The notes beneath the pieces were generated by a model. It was not told the origin of the DNA, did not search any database, and saw only the letters and a list, made by a program, of their open reading frames with translations. From Streptomyces sp. CC0208 (GTDB lineage Bacteria; Actinomycetota; Actinomycetes; Streptomycetales; Streptomycetaceae): 64,000 nucleotides of DNA. How positions within the stretch are numbered: position 1 is the stretch's first letter; the number at the start of each line of letters is the position of its first letter. Where the stretch lies: assembly GCF_003443735.1 (NCBI RefSeq), contig NZ_CP031969.1:5766001-5830000 (forward strand). The letters run 5' to 3'. Below, one piece after another: positions 25,237 to 34,692 of the stretch. A program made the translations under genes and the position numbers.

Positions 25237-28200
25237 GCAGCGCCCGCGCCGGATCCGCCCGCCGCAGCGCCAGCGCCGCCGTCACCAGGAGCGGGGCGAG
25301 GGCCACCGCCGCCAGCAGCGCGGCCGCCTGCGGGAGCGGTAGCTGGACCAGGACCCGCGGGACCGGTCTGGTCGCCTCGTCCGTCAGCACGATCAGCGGC
25401 ACCACCGCCCGGGTCAACGCCGTGCCCAGCAGCGCGCCCACCAGCAGCGCGAGCACCACCAGGACGCCCTGTTCCACGGCGACCGCCCGGGCCAGCCGGC
25501 GCCTCGGGGCCCCCAGGGCGCGCAGTACGGCGAACTCCGCGCCGCGTTCCCGCAGGGACCCCGCCGCGCTCACCGCGAACCCGACCGCGGCCAGCGCCGC
25601 CGCCACCGCGGACGCCGCGGCGAACGCGGCCTCGGGACCCGCGCCGAACGGGTCGTCGCGCAGCTGCCCGGCGAGTTCGTCCCGCACCACGACCTGAGCG
25701 GGGTCCATGTCGGGCCGGGCCCGCAGCGCCGCCGCGACCCTGCCCGACGCGCCGGGCTCCGTCGACAGCCACCATTCGGTCGGCTCCACAGCGCGGCCGG
25801 ACTCCTCCTGCAACTCCCGGTTCACGGTCCGCAGATCGATCAGCAGCGCCCCGCCGTCGTCCGAGACGGTGGGCAACTCCCGTATCACGCGCACGATCCG
25901 CACCGGTACCGTCTCTCCGTTCAGCGGCACGTCCAGGCTGTCCCCGACGGACGCGCCCGTCGAGGCGAGGAAGCTCTCGGTGGCGACGGCCGTGATCCTG
26001 GCGGCCTTCGGCTGCGGTGCCTCCAGGTGGACCGTCAGCAGCCCCGAGCTCCAGACGTCGTCCCCTGGGATGAACCCGGTGCCGTAGTCCACGCTCAGCC
26101 CCCCGGGTCCCGAACTCATGCGAGGGGTGGTGGGTTTGGTCTTGGGGTCCGGCGTGGCACTCATCCCGTCGGTCTGCGAGTCGGTCTGTGAGTCGGCCCG
26201 CCAGTCGGTCGGCGACGCGAGCCGCCGTCCCGTCCCTTCGGTGTCCGTGGTCGTCAACTCGGTGACGGTGAGGCGCTGTCGGTCGGCCTTGCCGCTCGGG
26301 ACGGTGACGACCAGGTCCAGGGTGGTGAGGGTCAGCGGGCCCCCGGCCACGTAGACGTCCAGCGGGTGGGGCCGGCCGTCGGCGGAGAGCTGTCCGGCCG
26401 GGAGCCGGTAGGGGGTGCCGTAGGCGTCCACCAGGGTGACGGCGACCTGTCCCGTCGTGCTCGGGACCGAGCTGTGCAGGGTGGCCGTCAGCCGCAGCCG
26501 GGCCGTGCCCGCGGGCACCTTCACCCCCGCGATCGCGCCATTGGGGCCGAGACCCTGGAGCAACGGTCCGGAGTGCAGGTCGGGACGGATCAGCACCGAG
26601 GCGCGCGAGGTGTCCAGCGCCAGCACCGTCGCCGACCGGCTGCCGGACAGCGGCAGTTCGGACCGGGCGGCGGGGGCGGTCTGCCGTACGCCCGCGACGG
26701 CCGCGTACTGCTCGGTGCGGCCGAGGCTCGCGTTCCCGGAGGTCAGCACCCGCACCGGCGCTCCGGCACGGAAGTCCGCCTGGTCGGACTGCGAACGGTT
26801 CCAGGACGCGCCCTGCCCGATGGCCAGCATGCCCAGCGCCATCGCGAGGACCAGCAGCAGCACCGGGCCCGCCCCGCGCATCGGGCGGCGGGCGATCTGC
26901 CAGCCCGCCAGGGCCGCGGTCAGCCCGCGGCCGCCGGTCGCCCGGCGTTCGGCGAGCCGGGCCAGCGGCGGCAGCAGCCGCAGCGTCAGGACGGTCCCGG
27001 CCAGCAGCGCGAGCGCGGGTGCCGCCACCAGCAGCGGATCCACCCCCAGCGTGCCGGAGGTGTCGTCGGACACGGCACCGGAGGTCTGACGGCTGAGCTG
27101 GAAGTACGCCACCCCGGCCACGGCCAGCAGCCCCAGGTCCGCGCCCGAGCGCACCGCACCGGGCAGCGTCCGGGCCCGGCCGCGCGCGAAGGATGAGGTC
27201 AGCGCGGGCAGGGTCACCGCCAGCGCGCACCCGAACGCCACCGCCCCCGCCACCAGCCACACCGCGGGCCGCCCGTCCGACGGCACCTCCAGGTGCAGCC
27301 CGATCCGGGCCAGCGGTCCCCGCCAGGCCAGCATCCGGGTCAACGGGGCCGCCAGCAGCGGCGCGCACAGCAGAGCGGGCACCGCGAGCAGCGCTCCCTC
27401 CAGGGCGGCGAGGCCCGCGATCCGGGCACGCGAGGAGCCGCGGGCCAGCAGCAGCCGGCTCTCGCCGGTGCGTTCGCTGCTCAGCAGCCCCGCCACCAGC
27501 AGCAGGGCGCAGCCCGCGAGGAGCATCAGTTGCAGGGCGACGATCAGCAGGGTCGAGCGGGAGACGAGCAGGGAGCGGTCGGTGCGGTCGAGGACCTCGG
27601 GGAGCGAGGTCGAGGCGGTCGTGGCACCGTCGAGGGAGGGCTCCTTGCGCAGCGCCGCGTTCCCCGCGACGGCCGACTTCCGCAGCGCGTCCGAGCGTGC
27701 GGTCGTCACCGTCGCGAAGTCGGCCGACACCACCCACCCCGACGTCCCGACGCTCACCGTCCCGTCGGTCAGGACCGCGGGATCGGCGAGCAGGGGGCCG
27801 TACGTCGTGAAGTCGAGCTTGTTGATGCCCCGCCCGCGCAGGTCGTCGAGGAGCCAGTACGAGTCGTCCGTGCGGACGGGCCGGTACAGGCCGGTCACGG
27901 TGACCCGCACCGCCGGGCCGCGCAGCCGGTCGGTGAGGGTGAAACGGGCGCCGGGGCCGAGGTGGAGGGCGCGGGCGGCGGTCTGCGGGAGCGCCACCTC
28001 GACCAGCCCCCGGGCCGGCCGGGGCAGCCGCCCCTCGACCAGCCGCAGACGGCTGCGGTCCAGGGCCGCGAAGTGGGTCAGATCCGGGTCCCCGGACCGT
28101 GCCGACTCGGGCTGCAGCGACCGCGGCAGCGCGTACGGGCCCGACCGCAGGGACGTCCGCACTCTCACCGGCAGCCCGTCGAAGGTCTGCCGCGCCACCT

Positions 28201-28456
28201 TGCGTACGGCGGTGTCGGCGGCCGTACGGCGGTCCTCGGGTACGTCGGCCTTGACGACCAGCGCGGTGTCGGCGGCGTTGCGCGGGTCGTCGAGGGAGTG
28301 GCGCAGGGCCGCGTCACCGATCGCGCCGGAGTAGGCGGTGAGGGTCGCGAGGACCGCCGTGGTGAGCAGGACCGTGAGCAACGCGGCGGCGAGCAGCAGC
28401 CGGTGCGCCCGCGCACGCAGAAACACCAAACGTGCGATTCCCCCGAACCCCGTCAC
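25220..28456 (-). CDS. FtsX-like ABC transporter permease, large
   Basis: A 1078-residue permease opening the operon. Helices occur at the N-terminus (ALLTVLLTTAVLATLTAY), around residues 315-560, and in the C-terminal FtsX domain (about 925-1070), with two large outside domains between. The GTG at 28456 starts VTGFGGIARLVF. It and the next permease probably pair as a heterodimer on the AbrB-tailed ATPase. A 156-nt gap after the glbO gene holds its promoter. Confidence 0.87.
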   Translation of the reverse strand: MTGFGGIARLVFLRARAHRLLLAAALLTVLLTTAVLATLTAYSGAIGDAALRHSLDDPRNAADTALVVKADVPEDRRTAADTAVRKVARQTFDGLPVRVRTSLRSGPYALPRSLQPESARSGDPDLTHFAALDRSRLRLVEGRLPRPARGLVEVALPQTAARALHLGPGARFTLTDRLRGPAVRVTVTGLYRPVRTDDSYWLLDDLRGRGINKLDFTTYGPLLADPAVLTDGTVSVGTSGWVVSADFATVTTARSDALRKSAVAGNAALRKEPSLDGATTASTSLPEVLDRTDRSLLVSRSTLLIVALQLMLLAGCALLLVAGLLSSERTGESRLLLARGSSRARIAGLAALEGALLAVPALLCAPLLAAPLTRMLAWRGPLARIGLHLEVPSDGRPAVWLVAGAVAFGCALAVTLPALTSSFARGRARTLPGAVRSGADLGLLAVAGVAYFQLSRQTSGAVSDDTSGTLGVDPLLVAAPALALLAGTVLTLRLLPPLARLAERRATGGRGLTAALAGWQIARRPMRGAGPVLLLVLAMALGMLAIGQGASWNRSQSDQADFRAGAPVRVLTSGNASLGRTEQYAAVAGVRQTAPAARSELPLSGSRSATVLALDTSRASVLIRPDLHSGPLLQGLGPNGAIAGVKVPAGTARLRLTATLHSSVPSTTGQVAVTLVDAYGTPYRLPAGQLSADGRPHPLDVYVAGGPLTLTTLDLVVTVPSGKADRQRLTVTELTTTDTEGTGRRLASPTDWRADSQTDSQTDGMSATPDPKTKPTTPRMSSGPGGLSVDYGTGFIPGDDVWSSGLLTVHLEAPQPKAARITAVATESFLASTGASVGDSLDVPLNGETVPVRIVRVIRELPTVSDDGGALLIDLRTVNRELQEESGRAVEPTEWWLSTEPGASGRVAAALRARPDMDPAQVVVRDELAGQLRDDPFGAGPEAAFAAASAVAAALAAVGFAVSAAGSLRERGAEFAVLRALGAPRRRLARAVAVEQGVLVVLALLVGALLGTALTRAVVPLIVLTDEATRPVPRVLVQLPLPQAAALLAAVALAPLLVTAALALRRADPARALREGGE

Positions 28457-28612
28457 CCGGCCCCCCGCCGTGTTGTGCCAGATCTTTGGCGAGGATGTCA
28501 GAGGGGACAGTCACGGGTAAGCGCTTGTAGCGACGGCTTGACCGGATTGTGACCGGAATCCGGTGCCGGTCAACCGGAAAGCGACCGGAATCCGACACTC
28601 AACGAGTGGTGA

Positions 28613-29026
28613 TCAGTCGGCGGTGTTCACCATCGAAGCGGCCGCGTACGTCAGGTAGTTCCACAGCTGTGTCTCGTGCTCCTCGGACAGGCCGAGTTCG
28701 TCGACGGCGTCCCGCATGTGCCTCAGCCACGCGTCGTGCGCCTCGCGGTTGACGACGAAGGGGGCGTGCCGCATGCGCAGCCGGGGGTGGCCGCGGTTGT
28801 CGCTGTACGTGGTGGGGCCGCCCCAGTACTGCATCAGGAACAGCGTGAGGCGCTCCTCGGCCGGGCCGAGGTCCTCCTCGGGGTACATGGGCCGCAGGAC
28901 CGGGTCCTCGGCCACCCCCTCGTAGAAACGGTGGACGAGGCGGCGGAAGGTCTCCTCCCCGCCGACCTGCTCGTAGAAGGTCTGCGTCTGAAGCGTGCCG
29001 CGCCGGATCTCTTTCACGTCCACCAT
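28613..29026 (-). CDS. glbO: Truncated haemoglobin, group II (HbO type)
   Basis: A 137-residue 2-on-2 globin. Marks of the group: TFYEQVGGEETFRRLVHRFY (B/CD helices with Tyr and Phe), the YWGGPTTYSDNRGHPRLRMRH stretch with the proximal His and group-II Trp near WLRHMRDAV. It binds haem and O2 or reacts with NO/peroxide in the cytoplasm. It is a stand-alone gene; next comes the ABC permease operon on the same strand. Confidence 0.93.
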   Translation of the reverse strand: MVDVKEIRRGTLQTQTFYEQVGGEETFRRLVHRFYEGVAEDPVLRPMYPEEDLGPAEERLTLFLMQYWGGPTTYSDNRGHPRLRMRHAPFVVNREAHDAWLRHMRDAVDELGLSEEHETQLWNYLTYAAASMVNTAD

Positions 29027-29094
29027 GGTCTCAGACGGGGTGGACGAGGACTCAAGGCTTAGGACCTCCTGCGCCCAGGGTGCAGAGTGGAGGT

Positions 29095-30075
29095 ATGGGC
29101 GCGCACGCTCTCGACAGGGACCTCGCCGAACTCGCCGCCGGGGCGCGGGCCGCGCTGGTGCGGGAGATCGACGCGAGCGGGGCCTGGGCCGCCGACCCGC
29201 GATGGCGGGCGGCCTTCGAGGCGGTGCCCCGGCATCTGTTCGTGCCCTACTACTACGTCGGGGTCATGGGGGGCTACGAGCGGCGCTGGGGCGAGAGCCC
29301 GGACCGGCGCACCCGGGAGAAGTGGGTCCGCGGGGCCTACGCCGACGCCCCGCTGGCCACCCGGCTGCGCGACGGCGAACTGGTCTCCTCCAGCAGCCAG
29401 CCCTCGCTGATGGCGATGATGCTGGCCGAGCTGCGAGTACGCGACGGCGACCGGGTCCTGGAGATCGGCGCCGGCACCGGCTACAACGCGGCCCTGCTCG
29501 CGCACCGGCTCGGCGACGACCGCGTCACCACCGTCGACCTGGAGCCGGAGATCACCGAGGCGGCGCGCAGGCATCTGGCCGCCGCCGGGTACCACCCCGT
29601 CGTCGTCACCGGCGACGGCGCGCGCGGGGTGCCCGAACGCGCCCCCTTCGACCGGATCATCGCCACCTGCACCCTGGCCTCGGTCCCGGCCGCCTGGCTC
29701 GCCCAGTGCCGCCCCGGCGCACGCATCCTGAGCCCGCTCGCCACCGGCCTGATCGCCCTGACCGTGCGGGACGCCCGGCACGCCGAGGGGCGATTCCTGC
29801 ACACGCCCGCCTACTTCGTGCCGCTGCGTGGCGCGGACCGGCCGGACGAGGGACCCGCGGATCTGGACGCTCTCCCGCGCCCGGCCCGGGAGAGCGAGCT
29901 GTTCCGGTTCCTGCTGGTCCTGAGCCGCGGCCGCCTCGAACCGCGGGAGGCGTACGCGTTGTGGGAGCGGGAGGGACAGCCGCGTCGTGAGCGGTACGGC
30001 ATCACGGTCAGCGGAGACCGGGAATGGGCGTGGCTGGACGACCCGGAGGGACCGTGTGCGTGGCCCCTCCGGTGA
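29095..30075 (+). CDS. PCMT-like SAM-dependent methyltransferase
   Basis: A 326-residue protein with the protein-L-isoaspartate methyltransferase layout: SSSSQPSLMAMML, then SAM motif I VLEIGAGTGYNAALLA, an acidic post-I strand TTVDLEPEI, and a motif II-like FDRIIATCTL. The C-terminal about 100 residues are additional to PCMT. GGAGG lies only one base before ATG 29095, so a GTG at 29080 remains possible. Streptomyces has several such paralogues, some methylating RiPPs; no precursor peptide or maturation enzyme lies beside this one. Confidence 0.85.
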   Translation: MGAHALDRDLAELAAGARAALVREIDASGAWAADPRWRAAFEAVPRHLFVPYYYVGVMGGYERRWGESPDRRTREKWVRGAYADAPLATRLRDGELVSSSSQPSLMAMMLAELRVRDGDRVLEIGAGTGYNAALLAHRLGDDRVTTVDLEPEITEAARRHLAAAGYHPVVVTGDGARGVPERAPFDRIIATCTLASVPAAWLAQCRPGARILSPLATGLIALTVRDARHAEGRFLHTPAYFVPLRGADRPDEGPADLDALPRPARESELFRFLLVLSRGRLEPREAYALWEREGQPRRERYGITVSGDREWAWLDDPEGPCAWPLR

Positions 30076-30099
30076 CGTGGCCGTTCTCAGCCGGGGCGG

Positions 30100-31875
30100 C
30101 TAACCGCGGCGGATCGTGATCGTCGTCCAGGCGCCGACGTGCACCCGGTCGCCGTCCTGGAGCGGCACCGGCACGAAGGGCGTGATGGGCTCCTCGGCGC
30201 CGTTGACCGTGGTGCCGTTCGTCGAGTTCTGGTCCACGACCGCCCAGGAACCGTCCGGCTGCTGGACCAGCACCGCGTGCTGGTGCGAGACGCCCGGGTC
30301 CTCCGGCGGCACCGACAGGTCGACATCGGGGGTGTCACCGGTGGAGTGCCGGCGGCGGCCGATGGTGACCTGGTTGCCGGTGAGCTGGCGCTGCTGCTCG
30401 GGGGAGTACGCGGGCAGGTTCAGGCCCGCGGCCTCGGGGCCGGAGCGCTGCATCATCGCCATGAAGTAGTCGCGGTCCGGGCCGATGGTCGCCGTCCAGG
30501 TCGCCGGCTGCTGCGGGAAGGACGGGCCGGGGGGCGCGGGCGGGGCCTGGGTGGACCCGGGCTGCGGGTAGCCGTAACCGCCGGGGCCGGGGTTGTTGCC
30601 GGGACCACCGGGGCCACCAGGACCTCCGGGGCCGCTGGAGGACGGCGGGGAGAGGACCCAGTCGTCGGCGCCGCCGCCACCGTAGGGCGTACCACCAGGC
30701 TGGCGCCGGTTGGTCTCCTGCGGGAAGGCGGGCGGGGCCGAGGCGCCCTGCGCCTGGAAGCCCTGCGGGGCACCGCTCGTGGCACCGGGGCCGCCGGGCG
30801 GGGTCGGGCCCGGGGGCGGCGGGACCGGGCGGGAGGGGTCCGCACCGAAGTGCGGCGGACCGCCGGGGCCACTCGGGCCGGGGCGGGACGGGTCGCCGGG
30901 GAAGCCCTGCGGCGCACCGGGGCCGCCGGGGCCGGGCTGGGTGGGCGGGCCGCCGAAGCCCTGGGGGCCGCCGGGGCCACCGGGGCCGGAAGGAGCCTGG
31001 GACGAGCCGGGCTGGGGGTAGCCGTAGCCGCCGGGGCCGGCGGGGCCGCCGGGACCACCCGGACCGGGCTGGTTGGGGAAACCGGAGGGGCCGGGGCCAC
31101 CGGGTCCGCCGGGACCGTTCGGGAAACCGGAGGGGTTGGGCGCACCGGGACGCCCGGGGTCGCCCGGGAAGCCCTGCTGGCCACCTGGGCCGGACTGACC
31201 GGGGCCGCCGGGGTAACCGGAGGGGCCGGGACCGCCGGGCGCGCCAGGGCCGCCCGGGAAACCGGAAGGACCGGAGGAGCCGGGGCCGCCGGGGCCGGGG
31301 CGGGACGGATCACCGGGGAAGCCCTGCGAACCGCCAGGACCACCGGGCCCACCCGGACCACCGCCGGGGCCGCCCGGACCCGAGCGGCCCGACGGCTCCG
31401 AGCCGAAGGGGATCGGTTCTGCGGGACGGTTCACCTGGGACGGGCGCGAGCCCTGGTACTCGTACGAGTCACCGCCGCCGCCGAAGGACGGACCGGGACC
31501 CGCCTGCTGCTGGAAGTGCGAGGGCGGGCCGCCGGAGCCGGCCGGCGGGCGCGGGGCGGCCGGGGTGTACGAGGTCGCCGTGTTCGTCAGGAAGTTCCAC
31601 CGGCACTCCTCGCAGAAGGGCGCACCGCCCTCACGGGGCGTACGGCACTGCGGGCAGAGCTCCGGCTCGGGGTCCGGTACGGAGGACAGCGGGGGACGTC
31701 CACCGGGCTGTCCCCCAGGACCGCCGGGGCCGCCGGGCGGCGGGAAGCCGTAGCCGCCTCCACCCGGACCGGGCGGCGGCGGAGGGGGCGGAGGTACGGC
31801 ACCGGCCATGCGGTGACCGCAGACCTCGCACCAGTCGTCGGAACCCGACTGGTGTCCGTTCGGGCAGGTCGGCAT
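30100..31875 (-). CDS. FHA-domain protein with zinc ribbon and collagen-like middle
   Basis: A 591-residue protein in three parts: an N-terminal zinc ribbon (CPNGHQ...CEVCG, with a second CPQCRTP...CEECRW ribbon near residue 75); a Gly/Pro-rich middle (about 110-465) of GGPGGPG-like repeats; and a C-terminal FHA domain (about 500-591) with VTIGRRRHST, GVSHQHAVL and NSTNGTTVNG, the residues that grip phosphothreonine. It is the last gene of the leftward block headed by glnX and containing pknG and a phosphatase, and is a likely reader of phosphorylation there. Confidence 0.9.
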   Translation of the reverse strand: MPTCPNGHQSGSDDWCEVCGHRMAGAVPPPPPPPPGPGGGGYGFPPPGGPGGPGGQPGGRPPLSSVPDPEPELCPQCRTPREGGAPFCEECRWNFLTNTATSYTPAAPRPPAGSGGPPSHFQQQAGPGPSFGGGGDSYEYQGSRPSQVNRPAEPIPFGSEPSGRSGPGGPGGGPGGPGGPGGSQGFPGDPSRPGPGGPGSSGPSGFPGGPGAPGGPGPSGYPGGPGQSGPGGQQGFPGDPGRPGAPNPSGFPNGPGGPGGPGPSGFPNQPGPGGPGGPAGPGGYGYPQPGSSQAPSGPGGPGGPQGFGGPPTQPGPGGPGAPQGFPGDPSRPGPSGPGGPPHFGADPSRPVPPPPGPTPPGGPGATSGAPQGFQAQGASAPPAFPQETNRRQPGGTPYGGGGADDWVLSPPSSSGPGGPGGPGGPGNNPGPGGYGYPQPGSTQAPPAPPGPSFPQQPATWTATIGPDRDYFMAMMQRSGPEAAGLNLPAYSPEQQRQLTGNQVTIGRRRHSTGDTPDVDLSVPPEDPGVSHQHAVLVQQPDGSWAVVDQNSTNGTTVNGAEEPITPFVPVPLQDGDRVHVGAWTTITIRRG

Positions 31876-31924
31876 GTCGGCGCTTCCCCCTCTCGGATCA
31901 GGGAACTTCTACGTCGGTAACTGT

Positions 31925-33271
31925 CTACTTCTTTACACGAACTGTCTTTGTCGACCGAGTCTCGAGAGTCATCTCGTCGGCCTCCTCGACCTTCGCCTTC
32001 AGTCGCACAGTACCTGTCGTGGCGTCGACCACGTCGACCACCTTCGAAAGGAGTTTCGCAGTATCGGCGTTCCCGGAGTCGTTCGCGAGCTGAACGGCCC
32101 GGCCCAGTTTGGCCGTTGCTCCATCTATATCGCCCGCTTTGCGGAGATCCAGCCCCTGTTGGATGGCCTGTGCCAGTTCGGCCTGGCCGGTGTAGTGGGC
32201 GACCTGGGGGTTGATCGACGTCGAGGCGACCATGTCGTCGGTCCACACGGCCCTGACGAGACCCTGTGCGCCCAGGTTCTGCGGGGTGCCGTCGGGCTGC
32301 GGGACGACCAGCGAGACCCGGGCGGCGAGCATCTCCTGGCCGATGTTCGCGGCCGGGACCTCGACGCAGACGTGGTAGTCACGGGACTCGTCTCCCCAGG
32401 AGCCGGTGGGGTAGTCCCCGGCCCGCGGACCGGCCTCGGTGCGGCGGTCGGTGAGCTCCTCGACGGTGGGCGCGACCTGCTTGACGAACTTGATGGTGGT
32501 GCCCACCGGAGTCCACACGCGGAGGGCGACGTCCGCGACCTCCTTGCCCATGGCCGTCTCCATCATCTGCGTGAAGTCGGCGGCGAGGGCCGCGGGGTCG
32601 GCGACGATGTCGGCGGTGCCGAGCAGGGCGGAGGCGATCCCTGTGACTTCTTTCACTTCCCAGTCGGTGCCCACACCCCGGGCGTCGCAGGTGAAACGCC
32701 CCGCGCAGGAGTCGAGGGCGGCCTTGAGATCCTCCGGCGACTCGTGCTCGTTGCGCCCGTCGGTGAGCAGGATGCCGTGGCGGATGGCGACGTCCGCCGA
32801 GGACAGCAGGCGGTCGGCGAGGCGCAACCAGGTCCCGATGGCCGTGCCGCCGCCCGCGCTGAGCCTGCGCAGTGCCTGTTTGGCCTGGTCGCGGGTGGTG
32901 GCGTCGGCGACCGCGAGGCTGCCGCCCCCCGGATACACCTCCTTGGCCACGTGGGTGCCGCCGATCACCGCGAAGTGCACACCGTCGCGCAGGGTGTCGA
33001 TCGCGGCGGCGGTGGCGTCGCGGGCGTTGCGCATCTTGGTCGGCGGGTAGTCCATGGAGCCCGAGCAGTCGACCATGATCGCGACCGCCGCGGAGGGGCC
33101 CTGCCCCGCCGTCCAGAGGTGCGGGGCCCCGACCGCGCTTCCGATCGTGCCGCCGCCGGTCGAGGTCACCGTGACGATCGCGTTGACCTCGCGGCCGCCC
33201 TCGGGCAGGTACTCGTTCTGGTAGACGTCCATCGCGAACTGCGGCACGTTCGACTTCGAGAAATTGGCCAT
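31925..33271 (-). CDS. von Willebrand factor A domain protein
   Basis: A 448-residue protein without signal peptide. The VWA domain (about 45-240) shows a complete MIDAS: DCSGSM, GGGTAIGT and LLTDGRNE. A beta-rich region follows, then a C-terminal helical stretch (about 370-425) resembling a TPR-like pair, and a Thr/Lys tail TRSTKTVRVKK. Proteins of this sort often bind partners in a metal-dependent way. It sits between the phosphatase and FHA genes; the Thr-rich tail could be a phosphorylation site, which is speculation. Confidence 0.9.
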   Translation of the reverse strand: MANFSKSNVPQFAMDVYQNEYLPEGGREVNAIVTVTSTGGGTIGSAVGAPHLWTAGQGPSAAVAIMVDCSGSMDYPPTKMRNARDATAAAIDTLRDGVHFAVIGGTHVAKEVYPGGGSLAVADATTRDQAKQALRRLSAGGGTAIGTWLRLADRLLSSADVAIRHGILLTDGRNEHESPEDLKAALDSCAGRFTCDARGVGTDWEVKEVTGIASALLGTADIVADPAALAADFTQMMETAMGKEVADVALRVWTPVGTTIKFVKQVAPTVEELTDRRTEAGPRAGDYPTGSWGDESRDYHVCVEVPAANIGQEMLAARVSLVVPQPDGTPQNLGAQGLVRAVWTDDMVASTSINPQVAHYTGQAELAQAIQQGLDLRKAGDIDGATAKLGRAVQLANDSGNADTAKLLSKVVDVVDATTGTVRLKAKVEEADEMTLETRSTKTVRVKK

Positions 33272-33369
33272 GCCTACTCAAATCCCCCTCGCGAACCCCA
33301 CATCCATGGGGCGATGACTGATCGCGGACCGGTCCCCTCCGGTCCGCCGAGGCCTCCCCGTGTACGGCC

Positions 33370-34689
33370 TCAGGCCGATCCTGCCCCCTGCACAGGGGTC
33401 GGGAACGGGACGACGGCCACTGTTACGTTGTCGTGGCCCCCGCCGTCCAGGGCGTGACCGACCAGCACCCGGGCGGTGTGCAGCGGGCGCGCGGCGGCGT
33501 CGGCCGGCACGGCCTGAGCCATCTCGTCGGCCGCCTCCGCGTAGTTCCACAGACCGTCGGTGCACACCACCACCACACCAGGCCGGTCCGGCTTGAAGGA
33601 AGCGGTGTGCGGGTCGAGTTCGTAGGCGTCCGCGCCGAGCCAGCCGGTGATCGCGTGGGCGCGCTCGTCGGCGTACGCCTCGGCCTCGTTCATCAGGCCC
33701 GCGGCGACCATCTGCGCGGCCCAGGAGTCGTCCTCGGTGAGCCGGGCCGGGGGTGAACTGCGGTCCGTGGGCACCCAGTAGACGCGGCTGTCGCCGACCC
33801 AGCCGACGACCAGCAGGCTCGGGGTGACGACCGAGCCGACGATCGTGCACGCGGGGGCGTTCTGGTGGGGCTGGTGCTCGCGGGCCGTGGCGGGTTCCCC
33901 GGCGAGCGAGTTGACCGCGCGGGAGGCGGCGACGATCGCCTCGTGCAGGGCCTGCTGGGGGTGGGTGCCCTGGGGCAGCGCGGCCAGCAGCGCGTCGGCC
34001 GCGGCCCGGGAGGCGGCCAGGGAGGCGTCGTCGGGGCGGGTCGCGGAGGACACGCCGTCGCAGACGACCGCGAAGGTGGCCGGTGAGCCGTCGGGCAGCA
34101 CGCTGGTGCCGAGGGTGAAGGCGTCCTCGTTGCGGTGGTGGCGCAGGCCGCGGTCGCTGACGGCGGCGATCGGGCCGATCTCCTGCTCCATGTGGTCGCG
34201 CTCACGCGGCTGGGCGTGCCCGCAGTTCTCGCAGTATCCGTCGTCGTCGACCCGGCCCGCGCGGCAGGCCACGCACACTTTGGTCCCCTCGGCCGGGGTG
34301 GGCGTCTGGGCGGCCACCCGCGGGTCGGGCGCCTGAAGGACGTACTCGTCGGGCTCCGGGGGCCGGTCGAAGCGCACGCCGGAGGCGGGGGAGACCGGCG
34401 ACCCGAGCACCGGGCCGGACTGGGGCGGCACCGGTGGCAGTTCGTGCTCGCCCGACGCGGCGGCCCGCAGGTCGGTCGGCAGATGGAGCTCCGCCGGGGG
34501 GTGCGGGGCCTGCGGCCAGGGGCCGCCCGGAGGCGCGCCGTTCAGGGCGACGGTCGGGTTGTCGTCCGGCCGCGCCGGGACGGCGGACAGGTCGTATCCG
34601 CACGCACCGCAGAAACGGTCGCCCGACTCGAGGGGTTCCTCGCAGCTCGGGCACCTCGAAAGGGCGGTCTGCTGGGGCATCTGCGACAT
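33370..34689 (-). CDS. PP2C-family Ser/Thr phosphatase with zinc ribbons
   Basis: A 439-residue protein. Two zinc ribbons lie before the catalytic domain (CPSCEEPLESGDRFCGACG near the start and CVACRAG...CENCG around residue 145). The PP2C domain (about 165-430) has SDRGLRHHRNEDAF, VVCDGVSSA, VGWVGDSRVYW, CTDGLW and GHDNVTVAVV, all metal-binding Asp residues present. It begins 1-4 nt after the pknG stop (TTG or ATG). It would reverse phosphorylation by the adjacent kinase. Confidence 0.92.
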   Translation of the reverse strand: MSQMPQQTALSRCPSCEEPLESGDRFCGACGYDLSAVPARPDDNPTVALNGAPPGGPWPQAPHPPAELHLPTDLRAAASGEHELPPVPPQSGPVLGSPVSPASGVRFDRPPEPDEYVLQAPDPRVAAQTPTPAEGTKVCVACRAGRVDDDGYCENCGHAQPRERDHMEQEIGPIAAVSDRGLRHHRNEDAFTLGTSVLPDGSPATFAVVCDGVSSATRPDDASLAASRAAADALLAALPQGTHPQQALHEAIVAASRAVNSLAGEPATAREHQPHQNAPACTIVGSVVTPSLLVVGWVGDSRVYWVPTDRSSPPARLTEDDSWAAQMVAAGLMNEAEAYADERAHAITGWLGADAYELDPHTASFKPDRPGVVVVCTDGLWNYAEAADEMAQAVPADAAARPLHTARVLVGHALDGGGHDNVTVAVVPFPTPVQGAGSA

Positions 34690-34692
34690 CAA

